Positions 19,027-28,900 of a stretch of 64,000 nucleotides of DNA are shown in pieces. Source of the DNA: Ancylothrix sp. D3o (GTDB lineage Bacteria > Cyanobacteriota > Cyanobacteriia > Cyanobacteriales > Oscillatoriaceae); the NCBI RefSeq assembly GCF_025370775.1, contig NZ_JAMXEX010000001.1:310001-374000 (forward strand), read 5' to 3'. Made by a program: the position numbers and the translations under genes. Numbering within the stretch: position 1 is the first letter of the stretch; every line of letters starts with the position of its first letter. The notes below the pieces were generated by a model, which did not search any database, was not told the DNA's origin, and worked only from the letters and a program-made list of their open reading frames with translations.

Positions 19027-20454
19027 ATGGATTTGACATTTGCAAGCTTAGGTCTCTCTGATGCTCGTGTTAGCCAACTAGAGAAACTAGGTTTCACAGC
19101 CCCGACGGCCATTCAAGCGCAAGCAATACCTGAATTATTGGCGGGGCGCGATGTAGTAGGGCAAGCCCAAACCGGGACCGGCAAAACGGCGGCTTTTTCC
19201 CTGCCCATCTTGGACAACGTTGATACAACAAAATCAGTCATCCAAGCGCTGATTCTAACCCCCACCCGCGAACTGGCATTGCAAGTTTGTAATGCCATGC
19301 GCGACTTGAGTGGCGACCGGCGCATAGGTATTTTATCCGTCTATGGTGGTTCGGCAATTGACCGGCAAATTCGCTCACTGCAACGCGGTACGCAAATTGT
19401 CGTGGGAACCCCAGGACGAGTAATTGACTTGCTCGAACGCGGTAACTTAAAGCTTGATCAGCTTTCTTGGATGGTATTAGATGAAGCCGACGAAATGCTG
19501 AGCATGGGCTTTATCGATGACGTCGAAAAAATCTTATCCCAAGCGCCAAAAGACCGCCAGACTGCATTCTTCTCGGCGACAATGGACTTTTCGATTCGTC
19601 AGTTAATATCGAAATTCCTCCGCGATCCGGTCAATGTCAGCATCAAGCAACCGAAAGCAACACCCAAGCAAATCAACCAAGTTGTGTACAACGTACCGCG
19701 TGGTTGGACAAAAGCAAAAGCGTTGCAACCGATTTTGGAACTAGAAGATCCAGAATCAGCAATTATATTTGTCCGCACCCGCAAAGCAGCAGCAGAACTC
19801 ACCAGTGACCTGCAAGCAGCCGGTCACAGTGTTGATGAATATCATGGCGATTTGAATCAGTCTCAGCGGGAACGCTTGCTGAATCGCTTCCGCCAGCAAC
19901 AAGTCCGCTGGATCGTTGCAACCGATATCGCCGCTCGCGGTTTGGATGTGGATCATTTGACCCACGTTATTAACTACGATTTGCCGGATAGCGTCGAAAG
20001 CTATGTCCACCGCATCGGACGGACAGGACGGGCCGGTAAGGCAGGAACAGCAATTTCCCTGGTGGTACCTTTTGAGCGCCGCAAGTTGCAGCAAATTGAA
20101 CGCCATGTTCGCCAAGCTTTACGCACCATGCCGGTGCCGACACGCGCCCAAATTGAAGCCCGTCAGCTAGAAAAGCTGAAAAATAAGGTGCTGGAGGCAT
20201 TGTCTGGCGAGCGGTTGGCTTCTTTCTTGCCCATAGTCGCTCAATTGGGTGAAGAATACGATGCTCACACCATTGCCGCAGCCGCTTTGCAGATGGCTTA
20301 CGACCAAACTCGTCCGTCATGGCTAACATCGGATATGCCGGAAGAAGATTTATCGGGAACTCCCAAACCGAAGTTAATCAAGCGGGGTCGCCAGCAGGTA
20401 CAAAGTGAAATTGTACGCGGGCCGGCGGCTGAACCCCAAGAAGTCAAGAGCTAG
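19027..20454 (+). CDS. DEAD-box ATP-dependent RNA helicase (CrhR/DeaD-like)
   Basis: 475 residues with all helicase motifs in order: Q motif (FTAPTAIQAQAIP), Walker A AQTGTGKTA, PTRELA, GTPGR, DEAD (VLDEADEMLSMGF), SAT, the IIFVRTRK segment, and HRIGRTGRAG. The C-terminal extension after about residue 375 is shorter and less basic than in E. coli DeaD, resembling the cyanobacterial CrhR group that remodels RNA under cold or redox stress. TAGGAG lies 7 bases before the ATG. A long possibly structured leader precedes it and a duplicated terminator follows. I do not give a symbol because cyanobacteria have several Crh paralogues. Confidence 0.94.
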   Translation: MDLTFASLGLSDARVSQLEKLGFTAPTAIQAQAIPELLAGRDVVGQAQTGTGKTAAFSLPILDNVDTTKSVIQALILTPTRELALQVCNAMRDLSGDRRIGILSVYGGSAIDRQIRSLQRGTQIVVGTPGRVIDLLERGNLKLDQLSWMVLDEADEMLSMGFIDDVEKILSQAPKDRQTAFFSATMDFSIRQLISKFLRDPVNVSIKQPKATPKQINQVVYNVPRGWTKAKALQPILELEDPESAIIFVRTRKAAAELTSDLQAAGHSVDEYHGDLNQSQRERLLNRFRQQQVRWIVATDIAARGLDVDHLTHVINYDLPDSVESYVHRIGRTGRAGKAGTAISLVVPFERRKLQQIERHVRQALRTMPVPTRAQIEARQLEKLKNKVLEALSGERLASFLPIVAQLGEEYDAHTIAAAALQMAYDQTRPSWLTSDMPEEDLSGTPKPKLIKRGRQQVQSEIVRGPAAEPQEVKS

Positions 20455-20510
20455 TAAGTAAGTGGGGATGGCCTACTGTTTCCCAGATGCCTCTCCCCTA
20501 TTAATGTTTT

Positions 20511-20545
20511 AAAAACCCGCCTTCTCTAAGAGGGTGGGTTTTTTT
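20511..20545 (+). terminator. Intrinsic terminator 1 after the DEAD-box gene
   Basis: AACCCGCCT...AGGGTGGGTT hairpin followed by seven T. An almost identical copy lies 150 bases downstream. Confidence 0.9.
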
Positions 20546-20660
20546 ATAGGGGTTTTCTTATGACTTGCTACGACCAAAACCCGACCTCCTAGAGTGGGTT
20601 TAAAGAAGGCCCAAACTGTACGGGGAACACTGCAAACCCCTTGATAGGTATTAATGTATT

Positions 20661-20698
20661 AAAAACCCGCCTTCTCTAAGAGGGCGGGTTTTTTTTAC
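20661..20698 (+). terminator. Intrinsic terminator 2, near-identical duplicate
   Basis: AAAACCCGCCTTCTCTAAG is shared exactly with terminator 1, and the right arm AGGGCGGGTT is followed by eight T. Between the two lies a third decayed hairpin (ACCCGACCTCCTAGAGTGGGT at 20579-20600, imperfect). No gene lies between 20455 and 20754. Confidence 0.9.
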
Positions 20699-20754
20699 TT
20701 ATAGGTCTTGAAGAATACTATGTAGAGCCTGGTTTAAGGGCTTTACCAATCGGC

Positions 20755-21585
20755 CTATTCTTCAGTTTTATTAGCTTTGGCTTTGCGGCGCATTCCCATC
20801 AAACCGGCCAGACCCATAATAGAACCGATGATCGTAGTAGGTTCGGGTACTTGTTCGACCGGGGTGCCACCACCGGGAGTCTCGCTGCCGATTGGGCTGG
20901 TGGGGGTGACAGGCTCGCTGGGGGTGACAGGGCTGATCGGGGTGACAGGCTCGCTGGGGGTGACTGGGTTGCTGGGGGTGACTGGGTTGCTGCTGACCGG
21001 CGGAGTATATACAGGAGCAGCCCCTTCTGTTTTGCTGCTGCCTTCACGTCTGCTTCCGGGGGCACCTACACTCGTAGCACGCACACCAATATTTTGAGCG
21101 CTAAACATTGCTAACGTTAGCGGTTGATTAGCCGACAATGTAAAAGTAGTGGTTTGAAAATCATCAGCACCGCCTCTTAAACCATTGTTACCGATTTCAA
21201 TTCCGCCGTCATAAGAAGCTTGACCGCCAGCACCATTTAAGTTAGCGTTACCAACATTGCTAACATTACCGCTAAAATCTGTAGCGTTAACTTGAGCACC
21301 GGTAGCTGTGAGGCCGGTAATCCCGTCGGCAGCATTAAAGAAAAATCCTCGCAAATCAGCAGTATTTGGGTTCTGAGCATCAGTGACAACCCGCAAAGTT
21401 ACCGTAACCGTGCCATTGCCGCCATTATCATCTAAGGTAACATTGACTTTTAAAGGATCGCCCGTAAAATTCGCTGCATCAAAGCTGGTTGTTGCCGCTT
21501 TAACCGGCAGACTTGCCAACAAAGGAAGAGCAACACCGGCCATCAACAAAGCAGACTTAAGTTGAAAATTATGTGTAGATTTCAT
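20755..21585 (-). CDS. PEP-CTERM-anchored exported protein
   Basis: 276 residues. The signal peptide (about 1-30, ending LPVKAA) is followed by a secreted domain of unknown function rich in Asn, Gly and Thr with predicted beta structure. A proline spacer made of PVTPS-type hexapeptides follows at about residues 197-232. The C-terminal sorting signal VPEPTTIIGSIMGLAGLMG with RRK after the helix is the PEP-CTERM tripartite motif. Such proteins are processed by exosortase and placed on the outer surface or in the exopolysaccharide matrix. AGGAAGGA precedes the ATG. No exosortase gene is present here. Confidence 0.92.
   Translation of the reverse strand: MKSTHNFQLKSALLMAGVALPLLASLPVKAATTSFDAANFTGDPLKVNVTLDDNGGNGTVTVTLRVVTDAQNPNTADLRGFFFNAADGITGLTATGAQVNATDFSGNVSNVGNANLNGAGGQASYDGGIEIGNNGLRGGADDFQTTTFTLSANQPLTLAMFSAQNIGVRATSVGAPGSRREGSSKTEGAAPVYTPPVSSNPVTPSNPVTPSEPVTPISPVTPSEPVTPTSPIGSETPGGGTPVEQVPEPTTIIGSIMGLAGLMGMRRKAKANKTEE
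20902..20991. repeat. Five 18-bp tandem repeats encoding the PVTP spacer
   Basis: GGGGGTGAC recurs with exact 18-base spacing at 20902, 20920, 20938, 20956 and 20974 (one copy starts CGGGGTGAC). In the gene each unit encodes the hexapeptide PVTPSx. Slippage could change spacer length between strains. Confidence 0.9.
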
Positions 21586-22173
21586 GGTCTCTGTCCTTCC
21601 TAAAAATATTGTCGAGTTAAAAAGCCTTAGCTCTAAAACGTGTAGCAGAAAAGAATTGTTGCTTACCGGCCTCCCACTAGAAAAATACTTTCATACTTAG
21701 TTTTCTTTTGGCATTAATTAACTAAGCGGAGATGCAGCTGATATAGTTGGGTCGTTTGTGTAAGATGTTTTTCTTTTCTTGTATGAATATATCATTGCAT
21801 GGCTTTTTGTCCTTGACAAGCCTTTTTGGGAAGCTTGAATCAAACAATATATTTTCCAACAATTTTTAAAGATTGAATAAAGAACCTGTCAATCTCTCCC
21901 CTTTCCGTTGCCATTTAGCAAGCCTCCGTAATTACCCTGAATCACTTGGAAATATTGAGCCTAATTCCCTCAGTATTTTTAACAATTTTCTATTAATAAG
22001 TGGAACCCCTCCTCAAAAATCAGTATTATTACGGTTATTTTTTTCAGGAAAATATGATTGCAACGAGCGCAGGAAACGCTAAAAACAATGTCTGCCACCT
22101 ATTACTAGGGCGTTGGTGTCAACGAATCCTAGGGGAAGAAAGGAGAGAAACGAAGTGAAGCAACCACTACAAG
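21586..22173. other. Long AT-rich intergenic region upstream of the PEP-CTERM gene
   Basis: About 590 bases with no ORF I can support. The part next to the PEP-CTERM gene must carry its promoter; 21715-21760 and 21780-21900 are very AT-rich. I see no repeat copy and no RNA gene. Confidence 0.5.
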
Positions 22174-22203
22174 CAAAAAAACTAGCCCCAGACGTCCGGG
22201 GCT
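22174..22203 (-). terminator. Intrinsic terminator of the phosphofructokinase gene
   Basis: Read on minus, AGCCCC and GGGGCT flank GGACGTCT and are followed by AGTTTTTTT. A second perfect 7-bp hairpin (GTGGGCT/AGCCCAC, 22230-22253) lies between it and the stop codon. Confidence 0.8.
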
Positions 22204-22289
22204 TTAATAAATCACACCTAAAAACAGAAGTGGGCTGTATTTGTTCAGCCCACAAGTTGACTTGGCCAACTAAAGAGCAGAAGACACGA

Positions 22290-24563
22290 CTAAGGAGCCG
22301 ACATCGAAAGAATATTAGCCAAATCACGCAAACTCATCCACCACTGTTGTTTAGGACGGCCCAAATTCATATCCATCAAACGTGGTAACTCACCCAAATC
22401 AAAAAAGCAAGTTTGTCCGCCTTGTAAACCAATAAACCCTGCACCAGGGATAGGGTTACTCGCTTCCTCAATCAAAAAATCGAGACACTTAGCAGCAAAG
22501 CGTGTCCCCTGAATACGATCAAAAGGAGAAGGATCACCCCCCTGCTGCAAATGGCCTAAAATTGCTTGCCGTACCTGAAAAACCTCCTTGCCTTCCTCAG
22601 CAAACATCGAAGAAATAAAATTAGAGTTATAAACCTGGTGAGCATCCTCATTAAACATCACCAAACCCACCCGTTTACCTTGATTAAAGCCATCAATCAA
22701 CCGTTGCAAGTCTTTCTGTAAATGACCCATACTCAAACCATCTTCATGTAAATACACCTGCTCGGCGCCGGTGGCCAAACCACTCATCAGGGCCAAATAA
22801 CCACAATAACCGCCCATCACCTCGACAATAAAACAGCGACTAGAAGCCACAGCCGACTGCTTAATCTTATCCACCGCCTCAATAATATTATTGAGAGCCG
22901 TATCCGCACCAATGCTGAGTTCGGAAGCCGGTAAATTATTATCAATCGAAGCCGGCAGACAAACAATCGGAATATTAAACGCCGGAAAAGTATCACGCTG
23001 AGAAAATAACTTATAAGCAGCCTCATAACCCGACCAGCCGCCAATCACAAGCAAACCTTGAATTTTATTTTCCTCAATATGACGAGCAATGGCATAAAAA
23101 TCTTTTGCTTGGGGAACGCGACGAGAAGTACCCAACTCCGAGCCACCAGTAGTTGCCATCCCCCGCACACTCAGCCAATTTAACTCCTTAACCTTTCCCT
23201 CAATAAAACCACGAAAACCGCGCTCTATCCCCAACATCGTATGACCTTTATCAATTCCCAAACGCACAGCAGCACGGACAATCGTATTCATCCCTGGCGC
23301 CGCCGCATCACAATTGAGTACCGCCAAACGTAAAGGAGGAGAAGAAGCTCCGCGACTACTCGGTTTAGCCTGCATTAAAGTATTGAGCGTATAAAAAGCT
23401 TCCTTAAAACTACTTCCCCGCATATCCATCGCCTGATCATATTGCCCTTGAGAAATAGCATCAGCCACCGCATGAGTTTCGCGTACACATTGCATCAGAG
23501 GCTTTGAGCAGATGCGGTTTCCTTGAATTCCAATCATCAAAGGCTCACTGTGGGGAGTTGAACCCAAAATCGCCTCTACTGCTGCATGACCTAACATCGT
23601 ACTTAAATTCCGGTCAAAGGCTGTCGGTGCGCCGCCGCGCTGGACGTGGCCTAATATGGTTATACGAGTATCTTCATTAAGTCTTTCATCTAAAACCTTT
23701 TTCACTAAATCGCAAGTAATCGGGTTGCCTTGGCGGTCTCTTGCTCCTTCTGCAACAATAACAATACTATCTCTGCGGCCTGACTCGCGTCCCGCGTTGA
23801 GGACTTCACACATTTGATGCTGCCAATCATCCATTGATGGGGGACATTCAGGAATAAAAACCCAATCGGCGCCGGTTGCTAAAGCTCCCATCAAGGCTAA
23901 ATAACCACAATTTCGCCCCATCACTTCCACTACAAATGTGCGTTGGTGACTCGCTGCGGTAGAGGAAATTGCATCAATGGCTTCTGTTATACGATGTAAG
24001 GCAGTATCAGCGCCTATAGTCATGTCACTGCCACACATATCATTATCTATGGAGGCCGGCAAACCCACAATTGTGAGATAAGGATGCTGTTTGATGATTT
24101 CTGGGCCTATAGTCCCCGAATCAGCTAACTCTGTGAGAATTTGGGACCATTCTTTGCGGAAAAGATCGGCGCCGGTGAGACTACCATCCCCACCAATTAC
24201 CACCAAAGCGTCTATACCATGTATCAACAAATTGCGAGCAGCAATTACTCGACCGACCTGGGTGCGAAACTCCAGACAGCGAGCCGTACCAATAATCGTA
24301 CCGCCCCGGTGCAAAATTCCCCCCACATCATCCCAACTTAAAGCATGAATGCAGGGACGGGCAAGACGGGGATGGCTGGCGGCTGTTTCTATCGGTTCGC
24401 ATTCATTGCCATCCACCATTCCCTGATAGCCTTCATAGATAGCATAAACTTCCATTCCCAAATGCAGAGCAGAACGCACGACAGCACGCACGGCTGCATT
24501 CATCCCTGGTGCATCTCCGCCACTGGTTAAAACACCAATTCGTTTTTTTTGTGTTATGGACAT
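22290..24563 (-). CDS. pfkA: Tandem two-domain 6-phosphofructokinase of eukaryotic type
   Basis: 757 residues, twice the ~320 of bacterial PFK. The N half is catalytic: GGDGS at 124-128 (glycine form, ATP-dependent), SIDND at 171-175 with the catalytic Asp173, MGR near 215 and GHVQRGG at 305-311. The C half (about 411-750) repeats the fold with GGWSG at 508-512 and SIDNN at 539-543, so ATP-site and metal residues are lost, as in the regulatory half of animal and fungal PFK. Phrases such as GADLFRKEW, HQRTFVVEVMGRNCGYLALM and GADWVFIPE are strikingly like the eukaryotic enzyme. It phosphorylates fructose-6-phosphate. Its place beside nifJ and the hydrogenase genes suggests use in fermentative glycolysis. 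Allosteric control by the C half is inference. Confidence 0.93.
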   Translation of the reverse strand: MSITQKKRIGVLTSGGDAPGMNAAVRAVVRSALHLGMEVYAIYEGYQGMVDGNECEPIETAASHPRLARPCIHALSWDDVGGILHRGGTIIGTARCLEFRTQVGRVIAARNLLIHGIDALVVIGGDGSLTGADLFRKEWSQILTELADSGTIGPEIIKQHPYLTIVGLPASIDNDMCGSDMTIGADTALHRITEAIDAISSTAASHQRTFVVEVMGRNCGYLALMGALATGADWVFIPECPPSMDDWQHQMCEVLNAGRESGRRDSIVIVAEGARDRQGNPITCDLVKKVLDERLNEDTRITILGHVQRGGAPTAFDRNLSTMLGHAAVEAILGSTPHSEPLMIGIQGNRICSKPLMQCVRETHAVADAISQGQYDQAMDMRGSSFKEAFYTLNTLMQAKPSSRGASSPPLRLAVLNCDAAAPGMNTIVRAAVRLGIDKGHTMLGIERGFRGFIEGKVKELNWLSVRGMATTGGSELGTSRRVPQAKDFYAIARHIEENKIQGLLVIGGWSGYEAAYKLFSQRDTFPAFNIPIVCLPASIDNNLPASELSIGADTALNNIIEAVDKIKQSAVASSRCFIVEVMGGYCGYLALMSGLATGAEQVYLHEDGLSMGHLQKDLQRLIDGFNQGKRVGLVMFNEDAHQVYNSNFISSMFAEEGKEVFQVRQAILGHLQQGGDPSPFDRIQGTRFAAKCLDFLIEEASNPIPGAGFIGLQGGQTCFFDLGELPRLMDMNLGRPKQQWWMSLRDLANILSMSAP

Positions 24564-24666
24564 AATATGGGGTTAAAAAAACATTTCATCCGTAGCTTAA
24601 TAGATTTTTTTAACACAAAGGAGCGTTTCGATGTAGTTGGGCTTTAGCTTGATTGTCAAGAGTTAA

Positions 24667-24725
24667 AAAACCGCAGATGCACGCAGATACCCTATCCGCG
24701 TTAATCTGCGTTAATCTGCGGTTTA
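24667..24725. repeat. Complete copy of the TTAACCGCAGAT repeat family (both ends)
   Basis: AAACCGCAGATGCACGCAGAT on the left is mirrored by ATCTGCGTTAATCTGCGGTTT on the right around a short centre (ACCCTATCCGCGTTA region). A further GCGCAGATG...TTGCCTGCCCCAC module follows at 24745-24780. It lies between the DHOD-like gene and pfkA. Confidence 0.85.
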
Positions 24726-24820
24726 AAATTAAACTCATAAATAAGCGCAGATGTATGGCAGATCATGTTGCCTGCCCCACACATGGTTTTATTGTTTGAA
24801 TCTGAGGTTGTTTGGAAGGT

Positions 24821-25849
24821 TTATTGAGAGACTCGCAAATCAGCCATAGAGTAGGGTGGTTTATAGCTTTGAATCCCCTTCATATATTGTGCCCTTTCAT
24901 AAGCACTAGCATCAGGGCAATTTTGTTGACTCATGCTGCCCTGCATTTGTTTAACTGATTCGTATTCGTTCTCTTCCATCCAATGTTTTATTTCTTGTTC
25001 TAAAACACTCAGATGTTCTATGCCATGCCGCATTAATACAGAGCAAATTTGAGTGATTTTTGCTCCTACCATTAACATTTTAATGGCATCATGTCCTTTT
25101 TGAACTCCGCCGGTTGAGGCCAAATCTGCACCTATTTTGCCATATAAAATTGCTATCCAACGCATCGGTAATCGCATGGCTTGGGGGGTGCTTAGCAAAA
25201 TGTGGGGGGAAACTTCGAGATTTTCTAAATCAATATCTGGCTGCATGAAACGGTTAAATAATACTAAGCCATTGGCACCGGCTTCGTCTAGGCGTTTTGC
25301 CATGTTTGCCAAGTTGCTAAAAAATGGGCTGATTTTGATGGCAACCGGCACGGTTACTTCGGCTTTTACTTCTCGCAAAATGTTGATATAATTTTGCTCG
25401 ACTTCTGCACCAGAAAGATTGGGATCTGTGGGAACGTAATAAATGTTTAATTCGATAGCATCGGCACCCGCCTGCTGCATCAAGTTTGCATATTCTACCC
25501 AGCCGCCGGTGGTAAATCCGTTTAAGCTGGCAATAATGGGAATATTAACGGCTGCTTTTGCTGTGCGGATATGTTCGAGATATTCTTCTCCTGAAACGTG
25601 AAAAAGTTCGGGTTCTGGAAAGTAGGTAATGGCTTCTGCGTAGCTTTCTGTGCCGTGTGTTAGGTGATGGTGAAGTTCAAATTTTTCGCGGATCAGTTGT
25701 TCTTCAAAAAGTGAATGCAGAATGACTGCACCGGCGCCGGCATCTTCCATTCTTCGGACGTTATCGATGTTTTCTGTTAAGGGCGCTGCGGCTGAGGGGA
25801 CAAGGGGGGAACGCAGTTTTAAGCCTAGGTATTCTGTGGTGATATCCAT
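24821..25849 (-). CDS. Dihydroorotate dehydrogenase-like flavoprotein linked to nifJ
   Basis: 342 residues with a TIM-barrel FMN fold of the DHOD/dihydropyrimidine dehydrogenase superfamily (TTEYLGLKLRSPLVPSAAAPL, SLNGFTTGGWVEY, VPVAIKISPFFSNL, STGGVQKGHDAIKMLMVGA). The segment that carries the catalytic Cys in class 1 DHODs (LNxSCPN) reads LNIYYVPTD, so it probably does not oxidise dihydroorotate. As far as I recall, this family is often found next to nifJ in cyanobacteria. It lies 128 bp downstream of nifJ on the same strand, separated by a palindromic repeat. The reaction is unknown. Confidence 0.85.
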   Translation of the reverse strand: MDITTEYLGLKLRSPLVPSAAAPLTENIDNVRRMEDAGAGAVILHSLFEEQLIREKFELHHHLTHGTESYAEAITYFPEPELFHVSGEEYLEHIRTAKAAVNIPIIASLNGFTTGGWVEYANLMQQAGADAIELNIYYVPTDPNLSGAEVEQNYINILREVKAEVTVPVAIKISPFFSNLANMAKRLDEAGANGLVLFNRFMQPDIDLENLEVSPHILLSTPQAMRLPMRWIAILYGKIGADLASTGGVQKGHDAIKMLMVGAKITQICSVLMRHGIEHLSVLEQEIKHWMEENEYESVKQMQGSMSQQNCPDASAYERAQYMKGIQSYKPPYSMADLRVSQ

Positions 25850-25906
25850 AGTTATTTGTCCTTTTTTATGGGTGGTTGGTCAAATGTTTTTTTGTAGGGG
25901 CAATCC

Positions 25907-25958
25907 CCCAGTGGTTGCCCCAGTCGGCTATCGCAGGCGAGACGCCTGCGCCACTGGG
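25907..25958. repeat. Nested palindromic repeat between nifJ and the DHOD-like gene
   Basis: The outer arms CCCAGTGG (25907-25914) and CCACTGGG (25951-25958) enclose a perfect 8-bp stem CGCAGGCG-AGA-CGCCTGCG (25932-25950). The left flank TAGGGGCAATCCCCC is a motif seen repeatedly in filamentous cyanobacterial intergenic regions (from memory). Confidence 0.85.
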
Positions 25959-25977
25959 TTGCTACAGGGATGAGGAG

Positions 25978-28900
25978 TTATACGGGGGTTACTGGTTTAT
26001 CCGCACTGTGGCTGTTGCGGGCTGCCATGTATTCGTACATCTGCCACCGGCTGCTAACGTCTTCTTGGGCTTGTTGTAAGAGGCGTTTTGCTTCGGCGGG
26101 TTTGGTTTTGGTTAGCATTTTGAACCGCGCTTCGGCGTACATCGATTGCTCGACGGTTTTCTTGGGTGCGCGAGAATCTAAAGTTAAGGGGTTTTTGCCT
26201 TGGTGAACCAGTTCGGGGTTATAGCGATATAACAACCACCGGCCTGATTCTACTATTTCTTTTTGATGGTTCATGGCGGTGGTCATGTCTATGCCATGAG
26301 CGATACAGTGCGAGTAGGCAATAATCAGCGAGGGGCCGTTGTAGGCTTCGGCTTCTAAGAAGGCTTTGAGGGTGTGTTCGTCTTTGGCACCCATTGCGAC
26401 GCTGGCAACATAGACGTTACCGTAGGTCATTGCTATTAGGCCGAGGTCTTTTTTGGCTGCGGGTTTGCCACCGGCTGCAAATTTGGCGACGGCACCGCGT
26501 GGGGTGGCTTTAGATGCTTGTCCGCCGGTGTTGGAATAAACTTCGGTATCTAATACTAAGATATTGACGTTACGGCCAGAGGCGATGACGTGATCTAATC
26601 CACCATAGCCAATATCGTAAGCCCATCCATCACCGCCGATAATCCAAACGCTCTTTTTCACGAGGTAGTCGGCGACGCTGAGTAGTTGTTTGGCTTCTGG
26701 GGAGTTGAGTTGTTGCAGTTTTTGTTTGAGGCTTTCAACTTTTTCGCGTTGTTCCCAGATGTCGGCTTCGTTGGTTTGCTCGTTGTTGAGCAGTTCGCCT
26801 ACGAGGTTATCTCCTATTTCACCGGCCAATTTTTGCAATAATTCTGTGGCAAATTGGGCTTGTTTGTCGATGGAAACTCGGAAACCAAGACCAAATTCGG
26901 CGTTATCTTCAAAGAGGGAGTTTGACCAAGCTGGGCCGCGTCCTTCGGCGTTTTTACTCCAGGGGGTTGTGGGTAGGTTTCCGCCGTAAATGGAGGAGCA
27001 GCCGGTGGCGTTGGCGATGATCATGCGGTCGCCGTAGAGTTGCGAGACAAGTTTGAGATAAGGGGTTTCGCCGCAGCCTCCGCAGGCGCCGGAGAATTCA
27101 AAGAGGGGTAACTGCCATTGTTGTTGACGGATGCGATCAACGTGCAAATGGCGCCGGTCTGGTAGTGGTAAGGTCTCGAAGTAACTCCAGTTTTCCCGTT
27201 CTTGTTGCCGCAAGGGTAAGAGTTCTTCCATGTTAATCGCTTTGCGCGATGGCATGGATTTGTTTTTGGCGGGGCAAACTTCTACACAAATGCCGCATCC
27301 GGTGCAGTCTTCGGCGGATACTTGGATGGTAAATTCGGTGTCGGCGAAGTCTTTGTCTTTGGTGGCGATGTGTTTAAAGCTGGCCGGTGCGTTTTCTAGG
27401 AGGGCCGGTTCGTAGGCTTTGCCGCGTATGACGGCGTGGGGGCACACCATTATGCACTTGCCGCATTGCACGCAGACGTCGGCATCCCAAACGGGGATTT
27501 CTTGGGCGATGTTACGTTTTTCCCATTGGGAGGTGGCGGTGGGATAGGTGCCGTCGCAGGGTAAGGCGCTGACGGGTAGTTCGTCGCCTTCGCGCAGCAT
27601 CATTTTTCCTTGGACTTCGCGGACAAAGGCCGGTGCTTGTTCGGCAACGGGGGGCGCTTTTTGAATGGTGCTGCTGACGGTGCCGAGTTTGACTTCAAAG
27701 AGGTTTTGTAGGCTGTTATCGACGGCTTGGAGGTTCATGCGAACGATTTCTGCACCTTTTTTGCCGTAGGTTTTTTCGATGGTTTTTTTGATTCGTTCAA
27801 TGGCTTCTTCTTTGGGTAGCACGTTGGCTAGGGCAAAGAAGCATACTTGCATGACTGTATTTATATGTCCGCCCATTCCGCTTTCACGGGCGACTTTGGT
27901 GGCGTTAATTGTGTAAAGTTTTAAGTTTTTACGGACTATTTGCTCTTGGGTTTCTAGGGGTAAATTTTCCCAGATTTCTTCTGGACTGTAGGGGCTATTT
28001 AGTAGGACGGTTGCGTTGTTGTCGGCGGCTTTTAAAACGTCGAGTTTTTCTAAGAAATGACCTTGATGAATTCCGACGAAGTTGGCTTTTTCTATGAGGT
28101 AGGTTGAGCGAATTTGTTGCGGCCCGAAGCGTAGGTGGGATACGGTTATTGCTCCTGATTTTTTGGAGTCGTAAACAAAGTATCCTTGGGCGTAGTTTTC
28201 TGTGTCTTCGCCGATGATTTTGATTGAGTTTTTGTTGGCGCCAACGGTTCCATCTGAGCCTAAGCCGTAAAATAGGGCTCGGACTACGTTTTCGGGTTCG
28301 GTGGAGAAGTTGGGGTCGTAGTCTAGGGATGTGTGTGTGAGGTCGTCTTTAATGCCTATGGTGAAGTGGTTTTTTGGTTTGGTTTGGTTGAGGTTGTCAA
28401 AGATGGCTTTGATCATGGCTGGGTTAAATTCTTTGGATGATAACCCGTAGCGTCCGCCTACGATTTTTGGTAGGGTTTCGTTTGGCCATTCTTCGTGGAG
28501 GGCTGTGACTATATCTAGGTAGAGGGGTTCTCCGCCGGCTCCTGGTTCTTTTGTTCTGTCTAAGACGGCGATTTTTTTGACTGTTTGGGGGATGGCTTCG
28601 ACGAGTTTTTTCATGTCGAAGGGTCGATATAGTCTGGCTTTTACTACTCCTATTTTTTCGCCTTTTTCTGTTAGGTAATCTACGGTTTCGTGGACTGCTT
28701 CGCAACCGGAACCCATTAAGATTATGATGCGTTCGGCGTCGGGTGCTCCGTGATATTCAAATAGTTTGTAATACCGACCTGTGAGGTCGCCAAATTTGTC
28801 CATTGCTTGTTGTACGATGTCTGGACAAGCTGCATAAAATGGGTTGACTGTTTCTCTGCCTTGAAAGTAAACGTCTGGGTTTTGGGCGGTGCCTCGCATT

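Noticed and set aside
22113-22388. 91-codon ORF on plus across the pfkA terminator
   Set aside because: It contains two terminator hairpins and runs antisense into pfkA; the good-looking AAAGGAG upstream is probably chance.
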